Part shown: positions 46,783 to 54,877 of the stretch, piece after piece
Layout: every line of letters begins with the position of its first letter
How positions within the stretch are numbered: the first letter of the stretch is position 1
NCBI GenBank assembly: GCA_963719465.1
Contig: OY970386.1
Location: forward strand, 558,001 to 622,000
Length of the DNA stretch: 64,000 bases
Direction: 5' to 3'
Source of the DNA: JALHUB01 sp963719465
Lineage (GTDB): Bacteria; Chloroflexota; Dehalococcoidia; DSTF01; JALHUB01
Notes under the pieces: generated by a model
What the model was told of the DNA's origin: nothing
The model's database searches: none
What the model saw: the letters and a program-made list of their open reading frames with translations, nothing else
Made by a program: the position numbers and the translations under genes

Positions 46783-47915
46783 CGGACGACGAAGAGAAGA
46801 AGGACGGCAACTCGAAAAAGGCCGCCCGCGGCAGGCTCAAGGTCTTCCTTGGCGCCGTGCCCGGCGTCGGGAAGACGTACCGAATGCTCGCTGAAGCCCA
46901 CCGTCGCTGTTCCCGCGGCGAGGATGTCGCCATCGGGCTTATCGAGGCGCATGGACGGCCTGCCACCACAGAGCTCCTGAAAGGGCTGGAGGAGATACCG
47001 CTAAAGGCCATCGACTACCGCGGCCGCACCTTCTACGAGCTGGACACAGACGCCGTGCTCAAGCGCCGTCCCGAGTGGGTGCTGATCGACGAGCTCGCTC
47101 ATACGAACGTGCCGGGAGCCGCGCACGAAAAACGCTGGCAGAGCATCGAGGAGCTGCGCGACGCCGGCATCAACATCATCACCACCGTGAACGTTCAGCA
47201 CCTGGAGAGCCTGAACGACGCGGTGGCAGACATCACGGGCGTGAGAGTGCGGGAAACAGTGCCCGACTGGGTGGTCGACTCGGCCGACGAGATCGAGTTG
47301 GTCGACCTGACGCCGGACGCAGTCATCAACCGGCTTAAGCGCGGCGACATCTATCGCGGGGAAAGTATCCCTCAAGCGCTTCAGAACTTCTTCAAGAAAG
47401 GGAACATCGTCGCGCTGCGGGAGCTCGCGCTGCGCCAGACGACAATGGACGTCGACCAGCAGCTTCAGGCGCTCGTGCCAACGCCTGCGGGGCCAGGTCC
47501 GGCGAAAGCGGTGCGCGACAGAGTGGTCGTTTGCGTGTCTCCAAAAGATGTGTCTTTCAAGCTTGTCCGCCGCGGCTATCGCCTGGCGCGTCGAATGGAA
47601 GGGGAACTCGTCTGCCTGCATGTGAGGTCATCTGACCGCCCGCTCAACGACGGCGAGGAGGCGCTGCTTCGCGACATATTCACACTAGCTCGTAATCTCG
47701 GCGGCCAGATCGTTGAGCTTGAAGGCGATTCGGTGGCTGAGCAGCTTGTCAACTACGTTAACACAAACAAGACGACTATGGTGGTCATGGGCAAGTCCGC
47801 TCCCAGCCGCTGGGAGGAGATCGTGCGCGGCTCGCTCGTGACGCGATTGATGCGCGAGACGAACGAGATAGATATCGTCGTCGTTGCGGACAGTAGCCCT
47901 GAACAGTCCGCCTAG
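46779..47915 (+). CDS. kdpD: KdpD N-terminal domain protein (sensor without kinase)
   Basis: 378-residue protein containing only the cytosolic half of KdpD: the KdpD domain (about 18-230; P-loop GAVPGVGKT at 25-33, RPEWVLIDELAHTN) and a Usp domain (about 248-370; RVVVCVSPKDVS ... VMGKSAPSRWEEIVRGSLVTRLMRE). The four transmembrane helices and histidine kinase core of full KdpD are missing, and no kdpE follows. Truncated forms of this kind are known in other phyla. The Usp domain can bind c-di-AMP in some relatives. ATGA overlap with kdpC. Confidence 0.93.
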   Translation: MTDDEEKKDGNSKKAARGRLKVFLGAVPGVGKTYRMLAEAHRRCSRGEDVAIGLIEAHGRPATTELLKGLEEIPLKAIDYRGRTFYELDTDAVLKRRPEWVLIDELAHTNVPGAAHEKRWQSIEELRDAGINIITTVNVQHLESLNDAVADITGVRVRETVPDWVVDSADEIELVDLTPDAVINRLKRGDIYRGESIPQALQNFFKKGNIVALRELALRQTTMDVDQQLQALVPTPAGPGPAKAVRDRVVVCVSPKDVSFKLVRRGYRLARRMEGELVCLHVRSSDRPLNDGEEALLRDIFTLARNLGGQIVELEGDSVAEQLVNYVNTNKTTMVVMGKSAPSRWEEIVRGSLVTRLMRETNEIDIVVVADSSPEQSA

Positions 47916-47973
47916 AGCCTCTCGAAACCCTCACGGCACGCCTCGATTTCTTCCGACTCCTGCCGATTATCTA

Positions 47974-47987
47974 TTAGGACAACCTAA
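47974..47987. promoter_or_regulatory. DtxR-type operator, distal
   Basis: TTAGGACAACCTAA, an inverted repeat TTAGG-N4-CCTAA, 76 bases (centre to centre) upstream of the proximal site. It resembles half of an IdeR/DtxR iron box and lies in the region ahead of the dtxR-feo operon. Confidence 0.65.
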
Positions 47988-48020
47988 CTGCGCCTGCTGC
48001 CTTGGCTCGCGAGTAATTCC

Positions 48021-48063
48021 TTGACTTAAGGCGGCGCTGTGAGGGACAATTAGGATGTCCTAA
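48021..48063 (+). promoter_or_regulatory. dtxR-feo promoter with overlapping DtxR-type operator
   Basis: TTGACT (48021-48026), 18-bp spacer, GACAAT (48045-48050). The perfect palindrome TTAGGATGTCCTAA (48050-48063) begins at the last base of the -10 and covers the transcription start, so iron-loaded repressor would block initiation and shut off its own operon. Confidence 0.75.
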
Positions 48064-48067
48064 GTGA

Positions 48068-48757
48068 ATGACTGCAATGATTGAAGAGAGACCAGAGGAA
48101 TACCTCAAGGTCATCGGCCTTGCGGTCGAGCAGGGCGAGGAGGTTACTACTTCCTACCTCGCTTCACGGCTCGGTCTCTCCATGCCGTCGATAACCCAGA
48201 TGCTGCGACGCCTTAGCGCCAGAGGGCTTATCGAGCATGCGCCGCGTTCCTCCGTCCGCCTCACGCCCGAAGGCCAGCGGCTGGCCAACTCGCTCATACG
48301 CCGGCATCGGCTCTGGGAGAGCTTCCTCGTACGCTTCCTCGGCTTTTCCTGGGACGAGGTCCACGAGGAGGCCGGCCGGCTGGAGCATGCCACCTCGCCC
48401 GCCCTGGAGGAGAGGCTCGTCGATTTTCTTGGCGACTTGGCGTCCTGTCCTCACGGACACGCCATACCCGGCCGCAACGCGGACATCTCGACATCAGTTC
48501 TACCGCTGAGCCGCTTCGAACAAGCGGGGACGGCCCGAATCGTCCGCATTCACGACGAAACACCGGAGTTCCTGCGGCGCCTCGCTCGCCTGGATGTCCG
48601 GCCTGATCGCATCATCGAAGTTGAGAGCGTCAGCGCAGAGGATGGCTCCGCGTGGGTCCGGGTGGACGGCAAGTTGAAGGAGGTGGCCGGCAATCTCGCC
48701 AGCAGCGTGATGGTTGAGCGACTGGCGGACGTCCAGGCAAGGGGTGGTGAATTGTGA
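48068..48757 (+). CDS. DtxR/IdeR/MntR-family metal-dependent repressor
   Basis: 229-residue repressor: winged-helix N-terminus (SYLASRLGLSMPSITQMLRRLSARGLIEH), dimerisation/metal domain (HRLWESFLVRFLGFSWDEVHEEAGRLEHA, CPHGHAIPG) and a C-terminal SH3-like FeoA domain (about 155-229). The metal is probably Fe2+, since feoAB follows. ATG 48068 has no ribosome site and lies about 10 bases from the expected transcription start; ATG 48077 is an alternative. Ends in an overlap with the FeoA start. Confidence 0.93.
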   Translation: MTAMIEERPEEYLKVIGLAVEQGEEVTTSYLASRLGLSMPSITQMLRRLSARGLIEHAPRSSVRLTPEGQRLANSLIRRHRLWESFLVRFLGFSWDEVHEEAGRLEHATSPALEERLVDFLGDLASCPHGHAIPGRNADISTSVLPLSRFEQAGTARIVRIHDETPEFLRRLARLDVRPDRIIEVESVSAEDGSAWVRVDGKLKEVAGNLASSVMVERLADVQARGGEL

Positions 48758-49009
48758 AACGCGTTGAAGTAGCCGTTCCCGTAGGCTCGTTGAGGCCCGG
48801 CGAAGAAGGAACGAATCGTGGCTCTTTCCGGCGGACGCGCGTTCCAGGCGCGCTGCCTGGCGCTTGGCTGCGTGCCCGGCACCACAATCAAAATGGAGCG
48901 GAACCGGGGCCACGGGCCCGTCGTGATCGTCGTTCGCGGCATGCGTCTCGCCCTGGGTCGCGGTGAATCGATGCACCTTACCGTTATCAGCAAGGATCCG
49001 CCGCCGTGA
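48754..49009 (+). pseudogene. feoA: FeoA, frameshifted
   Basis: SH3-like partner of FeoB. GTG 48754 overlaps the dtxR stop and gives VEVAVPVGSLRPGEEGT, the start of FeoA; the rest, IVALSGGRAFQARCLALGC ... VVRGMRLALGRGESM, is in another frame ending at 49009. Removing one A near 48814-48815 fuses them into an 84-residue protein of normal FeoA length. The segment VPGTTIKM matches the family. Either a sequencing error or a recent inactivation; both neighbours are intact. Confidence 0.85.
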
Positions 49010-51009
49010 CCACGGTCTCAGTCTCGACACTGACGGTTGCTCTTGCCGGTGCACCAAATACCGGCAAGAGCACAGTCTTCAACGCCCTGACAGGCTTGAA
49101 GCAGCACACCGGGAACTGGCCGGGAAAGACTGTTGAGAGAAAGACCGGCGTCTACCGGCGCAACGGCACCGTCCTCTCCCTCGTCGATCTGCCGGGCAGC
49201 TACAGCCTCTCGGCCAGCTCCGCGGAAGAAGAGGCGGCCAGAAACTACCTGGCGACTGAGCGGCCGGACGTGGTGGTGGCGGTCGTCGATGCTTCTGCTC
49301 TGGAGCGCAACCTCTACCTCGTGCGCGAGCTGCTGGAGCTGGGTCTGCCCACCATCGTCGCTCTGAACATGATAGACGTGGCGCGAGCCGCTGGCATGGA
49401 TATCGACGTCGGTCACCTGGGGTGCCTGCTCGGCGTGCCTGTCGTGCCGATGGTCGCCAGGCAAGGAAAGGGCATCGATGACCTCATCGCCGCCATCGAA
49501 CGGGCGGGAACGACGGGCTCCACCGCGAGTGTCGCGCCCCTGCCTCTGGAACCGGACACCGCGCTGCGACTCGACGCGCTCGACCAGGCGCTCCCCGCCG
49601 CCCCCGACCTGCCTTATCCGCGTCATTGGCTGCTGGTCAAGCTTCTCGAAGGCGACAGTGCGCTGGCAAAGGCCGTCATGGCGCAGGCGCCCCCGGAAAC
49701 CCATGCCCTTCTGAAAGAGACGGTGCATCATCGCGACGGGACGGCGATAGAGATCGCCGGCCATCGCTATGACTGGGCCGCTACCATATACAAAGAGACA
49801 GTCCGGCGTGAAAGGCACGACTCGTCTTGGTCGGTGCGAGCCGACCATATCCTAATGCACCCAATCGGCGGCGTGCTGGCGTTCGTTGCCGTCGTCTTCG
49901 GCGTGTACTGGCTGATCTTCAGCGTCGCCGTGCCCTTGCAACGTCTTCTCGACAACAGACTCGTCGGCGGCAGCGCGACTCGCGTGGATAGCTGGCTGGC
50001 CGGCTGGCCGCACTGGAGCGTCAGCCTCATCAGCGACGGCCTGATCGGCGGCGTGGGCACAGTCCTCACCTTCATCCCCATCCTGGCGATCCTATTCTTC
50101 GCGCTGACCATTCTCGAGGATATCGGCTACATGGCGCGGGCCGCCTTCGTGATGGACCGCTTCATGAACCTGATCGGCCTGCGGGGAAAGTCGTTCCTGC
50201 CGCTGTTCGTCGGCTTCGGCTGCAACGTGCCGGCCATCAGCGGCAGCCGCATCATCGAATCGCCCCGCGCGCGCCTGACAACCATCCTGGTTGCGCCGCT
50301 CGTGCCCTGCTCTGCCCGCATGGTGGTCATCGCCCTGCTCACGGCCGCCTTCTTCGGGAGCGCCGCCGCGTTCGTCGCCTGGGGAATGGTCATGGTGAAC
50401 CTCCTGGTGCTGGCGATCGTCGCACTGCTCATCAGCCGGCTCCTATTCCGCGGCCACGAATCGTCCTTTATCATGGAGGTGCCGCGCTACCACGTCCCGA
50501 ACCTGCGCTCCATTCTGCTAACGACGCTCGCGCGTCTGCGAAGCTTCATCACCCTGACTGGCACCGTCATCCTGGTCGTCTCGCTGGTGGTGTGGGCGCT
50601 TGCCAACTTCCCCAGCGGCGGAATCGACGCCAGCCTCCTGGGACACATCGGACGCGGACTCGCGCCGATTGGCAGCTTGATGGGCCTGGACTGGAAGGCG
50701 ATGGTCGCGTTGCTCACCAGCTTCGTCGCCAAGGAGCAGACGATCGCCACTTTCGGCGTCCTGCTGGGCAGCAACGGTGATGCCGGTCTGCGAGCCTCGC
50801 TAACCGCAATCATGACGCCGGCGGCCGCGCTGGCCTTCATAGCGCTTCAGATGCTGTTCATCCCCTGCGCGTCGTCCACGGTCACGCTCTTCCGGGAGAC
50901 GCGGAGCTGGCGCTGGACGGGATTCGCGGTAGGCTACATGCTCGTCGTGTCGTTCGGCGTCGCGATCCTCATCTATCAAACGGCGCGGCTGTTCGGTCTG
51001 GGGGCCTGA
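49006..51009 (+). CDS. feoB: Ferrous iron transporter FeoB
   Basis: 667-residue Fe2+ transporter. N-terminal G domain: GAPNTGKST (G1), DLPGSYSL (G3), ALNMID (G4); then the GDI helical region and a membrane part with two Gate motifs (GFGCNVPAISGSRIIES, LVPCSARMVV and late FIPCASSTVTLFRET) holding conserved Cys residues. GTG 49006 is the start, overlapping the feoA stop. Its expression should be iron-repressed through the DtxR operator. Confidence 0.96.
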   Translation: MTTVSVSTLTVALAGAPNTGKSTVFNALTGLKQHTGNWPGKTVERKTGVYRRNGTVLSLVDLPGSYSLSASSAEEEAARNYLATERPDVVVAVVDASALERNLYLVRELLELGLPTIVALNMIDVARAAGMDIDVGHLGCLLGVPVVPMVARQGKGIDDLIAAIERAGTTGSTASVAPLPLEPDTALRLDALDQALPAAPDLPYPRHWLLVKLLEGDSALAKAVMAQAPPETHALLKETVHHRDGTAIEIAGHRYDWAATIYKETVRRERHDSSWSVRADHILMHPIGGVLAFVAVVFGVYWLIFSVAVPLQRLLDNRLVGGSATRVDSWLAGWPHWSVSLISDGLIGGVGTVLTFIPILAILFFALTILEDIGYMARAAFVMDRFMNLIGLRGKSFLPLFVGFGCNVPAISGSRIIESPRARLTTILVAPLVPCSARMVVIALLTAAFFGSAAAFVAWGMVMVNLLVLAIVALLISRLLFRGHESSFIMEVPRYHVPNLRSILLTTLARLRSFITLTGTVILVVSLVVWALANFPSGGIDASLLGHIGRGLAPIGSLMGLDWKAMVALLTSFVAKEQTIATFGVLLGSNGDAGLRASLTAIMTPAAALAFIALQMLFIPCASSTVTLFRETRSWRWTGFAVGYMLVVSFGVAILIYQTARLFGLGA

Positions 51010-51011
51010 CG

Positions 51012-51281
51012 ATGCTGAAACGACTCCTCGCCCTTCTCGCCGACGGCCAGACCTGGTCCAACGAATCGCTGGCGCGGGCGCTGGGCGTCCCATCGCCCAT
51101 GGTCGACGACCTCCTGGCGCGACTTGTAAGCGAAGGCTACCTGAGTTGCGCTTCCATCGGGATGTCCGACGCATGCAGCGGCTGTGCCTGGCGTTCGCCG
51201 GCCTGCTCCGAAGCCTCGCGCCCGGCCGTCTGGCAGCTCACCGACAAGGCGCGGCGCCTGATCTCCGTCACGACGGGCTAG
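51012..51281 (+). CDS. FeoC-like winged-helix protein with four Cys
   Basis: 89-residue protein placed two bases after feoB. An N-terminal winged helix (SNESLARALGVPSPMVDDLLARLVSEGYL) is followed by Cys46, Cys55, Cys58 and Cys65 (SDACSGCAWRSPAC), a FeoC-like Cys cluster that could bind an iron-sulfur centre and sense O2 or iron. The winged helix and position argue for FeoC function; sequence similarity to enterobacterial FeoC is weak. Convergent with the activator gene; the stops overlap in CTAG. Confidence 0.75.
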   Translation: MLKRLLALLADGQTWSNESLARALGVPSPMVDDLLARLVSEGYLSCASIGMSDACSGCAWRSPACSEASRPAVWQLTDKARRLISVTTG

Positions 51282-52042
51282 CTTCTGACGTTCCCCTCGC
51301 ACTGCATCCTGGCGGTCAGCGCGGCGCCCAGCGCTCCCAGTGCTTGCGGCCCCTCTGGCACCGTCAGCTCGACGCCAAGCCTTCTGGCCAGAAGTTCGCG
51401 CAGACAAACGTTCAAGGCGCCACCACCCCCAAAAACGACTCGCTCACGCACCCCAACCCGCCTGCACATGCCACCGATCCGCTGAGCAATGGCCTCATGA
51501 ATGCCGAGGGCTATGGCCCGGCTGTCTTCTCCCCTGGCTATGAGCGACACCACCTCCGACTCAGCGAAGACGGTGCACAGGCTGCTGATCGCGACTCTCG
51601 TAGACGCCTCAAGCGCCAGCCCGCCAAGCGACGACATATCAACGTCCAGCGCTTGCGCCATCACCTCCAGGAAGCGACCCGTGCCCGCCGCGCAGCGATC
51701 GTTCATCGCGAACTTCTCCACCGATCCATCGCTTGCCAGCAGCGTGACCTTGCAATCCTGCCCACCAACGTCGACCACGCTTCGACAATCCGGTTCGAGG
51801 TGACGCGCGCCGACAGCGTAGGCCGTTATCTCGGAGACCGCGGCGTCGGCGAGGAGTCCCTCGATCGAATGCCTTCCGTAGCCGGTTGCGACCAGACGCT
51901 CATGCTTCCGCCCATCCAGCAACTCGCGGCAACGCCCGGCAGGATCCGGGCCCGTGTCGATGATCCGCGACCTTGCCGACTCTCCGTCCAGCTCCGTGAG
52001 GACGATGGTGCGCGACCCAACGTCCAACCCGGCATACGTCAT
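51278..52042 (-). CDS. BadF/BadG-type ATPase activator (DCCP reductase, YjiL-like)
   Basis: 254-residue ASKHA-fold ATPase that delivers a low-potential electron to a partner with ATP hydrolysis. LDVGSRTIVLTELDG (phosphate 1), VVDVGGQDCKV (phosphate 2) and FGGGGALN are present. Cys residues in NDRCAAGTGRFLEVMA and SSLCTVFAESEVVSL are the ligands of the [4Fe-4S] cluster bridging the dimer. The ATGA overlap with the dehydratase-like gene upstream shows they are an operon; the size fits the activators of double-cubane-cluster proteins and 2-hydroxyacyl-CoA dehydratases. Confidence 0.92.
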   Translation of the reverse strand: MTYAGLDVGSRTIVLTELDGESARSRIIDTGPDPAGRCRELLDGRKHERLVATGYGRHSIEGLLADAAVSEITAYAVGARHLEPDCRSVVDVGGQDCKVTLLASDGSVEKFAMNDRCAAGTGRFLEVMAQALDVDMSSLGGLALEASTRVAISSLCTVFAESEVVSLIARGEDSRAIALGIHEAIAQRIGGMCRRVGVRERVVFGGGGALNVCLRELLARRLGVELTVPEGPQALGALGAALTARMQCEGNVRS

Positions 52043-53313
52043 CGCCGGATCATCTCCAGGAACGCATCCACCCGCGTCTGAAGCGGCCCGACATCCTCGT
52101 CGCTGTAGTCGGTCTCGATCCGCAGCAGCGGGATTCCTTCCGAAGCAAGCCTCCGCTCGACCTTCACCGCCTCGTTGGCAAACGTGTGGCAGAACTGGAG
52201 CGCGTAGTGGACCACTCCATCCGCCGACCAGCCTCGCGCCAGGCTGACGATGTCATCCAGCCGCTCATTGTTCGGCGTGAAGCAAGCGCAGTGGATGTCG
52301 AGCTGTCGCTCGGCGATTGCTGCGAGCTGCCCTCCAAGCGTGGCATCGTTCGCGGGCGTCAGCTTGTCGAAGTAGCGCGTGCCCGTGCATGACTCCTCAC
52401 CGACAACGACGGCGCCGCTCTTTTCCAGCAAGTCGTGCAGCTTCCAGTTCGGCACCGCCATCGGACTCCCCGATACAAGGATGCGAGCCGCGTCCTTCGG
52501 CGCAATGCCTTCACCCGCGGCGACCCGGGCGTCCAACTCGTCGCAAAGAGCGTTCAGCTTCTCTGTAAAGCGCTGGTTGTCATCGTAGAAGGCGATCTGC
52601 GTAATCAGCAGCGCGTCGAGGCCGCTGATAGGCGCTGGCCGCGCCTTTCGCAGCGCGTGGAGCCGCTTCAGCGCCCGCCGCTTCCCTTCGACGATCCTGG
52701 TTGCGCTTGCCAGACTATCTGCGGTGATCTCTCGTCCCGTTTCCTTCTCCAGTCGCAGCCTGAATGTATTCAGCTCGTCGAGAAAGAGCGCGCGACCCAG
52801 CGTCGTCTTCTTCTGCGGCACTTCCAGGACGTGCATGGGGTGCAACTCCCCGAGGAGCTCATACATCTTCTTTTTGCCGTCGCAGGTCGTCTCGCCAACG
52901 ACGAAATCACTGGACTGGATGTAGGGACACGTACGATTGACCTTGAAGCCGAACGACGACTTGACCAGCGGACAGGTATTGCGTGGAAGAACCTCTTCCG
53001 CGTCCGGCACCGCGAACTGGGCGCCGGCGCAGAGGCCGACAGGCACGGCGCCGGCCGCAAGAACGACATCCTCCGGGACAAAGACGCAGTACAGCCCGAC
53101 GACCTTCCCGCCTGCGGCGCGATAGTCCGCCAGCTCTTTGACTCGCAGGCCGTGAATCTCACTGACCACGAAATCGAAGTACTCCATCGCCTTGGGACGG
53201 CCCTCTTGGCGAAGGAACATTTCACCGTACATCGCGGAAAGACCGCCCAACAATTCGTCGTGCCTTTGGAGGTCAAGGCCGAGCCCCGACCACATTTCTC
53301 GATAGTCAGTCAT
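52039..53313 (-). CDS. Double-cubane-cluster protein (2-hydroxyacyl-CoA dehydratase D-like, YjiM type)
   Basis: 424-residue single-subunit member of the HgdB/FldC superfamily. Cluster Cys candidates occur in NTCPLVKSSFG, RTCPYIQSSDF, ETTCDGKKKMYELL, GEESCTGTRYF and HCACFTPNNERLDDI; the motif VVGETTCDGKKK is diagnostic. A stand-alone subunit with its own activator resembles double-cubane-cluster proteins, which reduce small molecules using an [8Fe-9S] cluster, rather than two-subunit dehydratases. ATG 53313 with AAGGAG upstream was chosen; the extra upstream frame lacks homology. The neighbouring feo operon may supply iron for the clusters. Confidence 0.9.
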   Translation of the reverse strand: MTDYREMWSGLGLDLQRHDELLGGLSAMYGEMFLRQEGRPKAMEYFDFVVSEIHGLRVKELADYRAAGGKVVGLYCVFVPEDVVLAAGAVPVGLCAGAQFAVPDAEEVLPRNTCPLVKSSFGFKVNRTCPYIQSSDFVVGETTCDGKKKMYELLGELHPMHVLEVPQKKTTLGRALFLDELNTFRLRLEKETGREITADSLASATRIVEGKRRALKRLHALRKARPAPISGLDALLITQIAFYDDNQRFTEKLNALCDELDARVAAGEGIAPKDAARILVSGSPMAVPNWKLHDLLEKSGAVVVGEESCTGTRYFDKLTPANDATLGGQLAAIAERQLDIHCACFTPNNERLDDIVSLARGWSADGVVHYALQFCHTFANEAVKVERRLASEGIPLLRIETDYSDEDVGPLQTRVDAFLEMIRR

Positions 53314-53709
53314 ACTGATTCTCCTTTTCTTCGATCTGGAATGCGGGATTGGCGACGAATCATCTGCCGGACGTGGCGGCAGGCCGCGCAAGGCAGCAGC
53401 GCACAGGCATACGAGACCACTGGCTCGCGAAGTGGCTCGACCGACCCTGGGATTGGGAACTAGTGTTGGGGGTTATCGACAGGGTGCGGCAGAAGCGATG
53501 ACGGGCGCAGAACCTGTGCCACGTCCGGGCAGACTCAGGTGAAGCAGCGCGATGGTGTCATCGGCTTCACCCCCTTCCGCCATGCCGCTGCGGGCGTCCG
53601 CTTGTGCTTTCGAGTAGTCAATCGAGGCAATCGGCCGCTCTTTGGAATCCTCTTGCGTGACCGCTATCCTACAGTCGATCGGCGGCAATGGGCAAACGCG
53701 CGTCCTCCG
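53314..53709. other. 396-base gap without a confident gene
   Basis: Lies between two minus-strand genes. A minus-strand frame at 53473-53688 (TTG start, 71 residues, MPPIDCRIAVTQEDSKE...) has ordinary composition but no ribosome site or recognised family. No clear promoter for the double-cubane protein was found. The stretch may be decayed coding sequence. Confidence 0.4.
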
Positions 53710-54717
53710 TCACATGCCCGAAGAAAGCGGAAGCTGATGCCAGTGTTCCGTCACAAGCGGGTGATCGCCGGTGATGTTGCAACTGCCACGTGCGATGTCC
53801 GGATTCTCACAGGCGCAGACGACGACTTCAACACCATGTTCCATAGCGGTTTGAGCCGTGCGCTCAAACAACTCCAACCGTCGTTCGCGCGGCAGCTTGC
53901 ACGTATACGTCTGGTAACCCTCAGACGCGCGCCGGCCCTCCGGAAACTCGGCCAGGAGCCGGCGAAGCGTTTGCCGGTCGCGAACGCTTCTCTGCAGTGA
54001 GAACACAATCGCGGGCCGCAGGAAGAGCGCGTCGATTGCTGCCCGGCGGACGCCAACGCGAGCGAGGGCAGCGAACAGAGAGCCCAGCGTCTCAAAGTCG
54101 TCCGTTACTGTCGGGATAATCGGATCGATACGCGCCTCGGCCGGTATGCCCGCCTCGACTAGCCTTTCGAGCTGCCACAGACGCCGGCCCGGGCTCGCAG
54201 CGCCGGGCTCGAACAGCGCCGCAAAGGACGCAGCCAGAGAGATAATCCCAATCTGCGATCTCACAAGGCTCGCATTCTCGCAGACAAGGTCCAGCAGATG
54301 GTTTGGAATGTGACCCTTGCTGACGAAGGAGACGCCGATGCCCTGGTCCAGCAGGAAACGGATAATCGCCTCCGCTAACTCAAGCACTTCCGGCGCCGGT
54401 TGGAAGAGATCGCTCGATGGGCTAAAATACACGGCCTTGGGCTTCGTCCGTCGCCTCGCCAGCTCGTCTTGCAGCAGATCCAGCGTGTTCGCATACAGGA
54501 TGATCCTCCCTTCGCCGGGGTACTGACGATAGCTTCGGGCATAACAATAGAGACGGCCGTGCAGGCAGCCGGCGGTGAGGTTGATGGTCGGCACTTTGCT
54601 GAGGCAGGGAAGGGCTGAGGGCGTCAAGACAGCCGATTTGCGCTTCGCCCTGACGAGCAACGTCATCTTCTCCCGTCGAGTCAGGGCCGGCTCGATCTCG
54701 CCCTCGAATCCCGCCAT
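53710..54717 (-). CDS. SPL-like radical SAM protein with altered cluster motif
   Basis: 335-residue protein resembling spore photoproduct lyase and related radical SAM enzymes. NLTAGCLHGRLYCYARSY aligns with the CxxxCxxC motif, but the middle Cys is Arg55 (Cys51, Arg55, Cys58), so binding of the radical [4Fe-4S] cluster would be impaired. One base (CGT for TGT, 54553-54555) explains this. Downstream TIM-barrel segments (VYFSPSSDLFQPAPEVLELAE, GVSFVSKG, ARIDPIIPTVTDDFETLGSLF) are well kept, and C-terminal Cys residues (TYTCKLP, VVCACENPDIARGSC) may bind extra cluster(s) or serve catalysis. Start ATG 54717 lies six bases after a -10 box. Confidence 0.85.
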   Translation of the reverse strand: MAGFEGEIEPALTRREKMTLLVRAKRKSAVLTPSALPCLSKVPTINLTAGCLHGRLYCYARSYRQYPGEGRIILYANTLDLLQDELARRRTKPKAVYFSPSSDLFQPAPEVLELAEAIIRFLLDQGIGVSFVSKGHIPNHLLDLVCENASLVRSQIGIISLAASFAALFEPGAASPGRRLWQLERLVEAGIPAEARIDPIIPTVTDDFETLGSLFAALARVGVRRAAIDALFLRPAIVFSLQRSVRDRQTLRRLLAEFPEGRRASEGYQTYTCKLPRERRLELFERTAQTAMEHGVEVVVCACENPDIARGSCNITGDHPLVTEHWHQLPLSSGM

Positions 54718-54723
54718 GCGCTA

Positions 54724-54753
54724 ATAATAGTACGTATGTTCTTCACGAGTCAA
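54724..54753 (-). promoter_or_regulatory. Promoter of the SPL-like gene (leaderless)
   Basis: Minus strand: TTGACT (54753-54748), 18-bp spacer, TATTAT (54729-54724), then six bases and the ATG. A strong sigma-70 promoter with no room for a leader or a Shine-Dalgarno. Confidence 0.7.
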
Positions 54754-54829
54754 GGCTGCTGAATGGACTCTGGCCCAACAATGTGCGCGCCGTTACATTC
54801 TCGAAACACACTGACGAGAGGCATTTGGC

Positions 54830-54835
54830 GATAAT
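54830..54835 (+). promoter_or_regulatory. -10 candidate for the GT39 gene
   Basis: GATAAT at 54830-54835 in TTTGGCGATAATAGG, 42 bases ahead of ATG 54878. A GCGGAG ribosome site follows at about 54856. No matching -35. Confidence 0.4.
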
Positions 54836-54877
54836 AGGACTGTTCGAAAAGAAAGCGGAGTAAAAGCCGATCGATTC

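Noticed and set aside
53473..53688. 71-residue minus-strand frame in the gap after the double-cubane gene
   Set aside because: TTG start without ribosome site, no recognised domain, no conservation evidence; kept only as a note.
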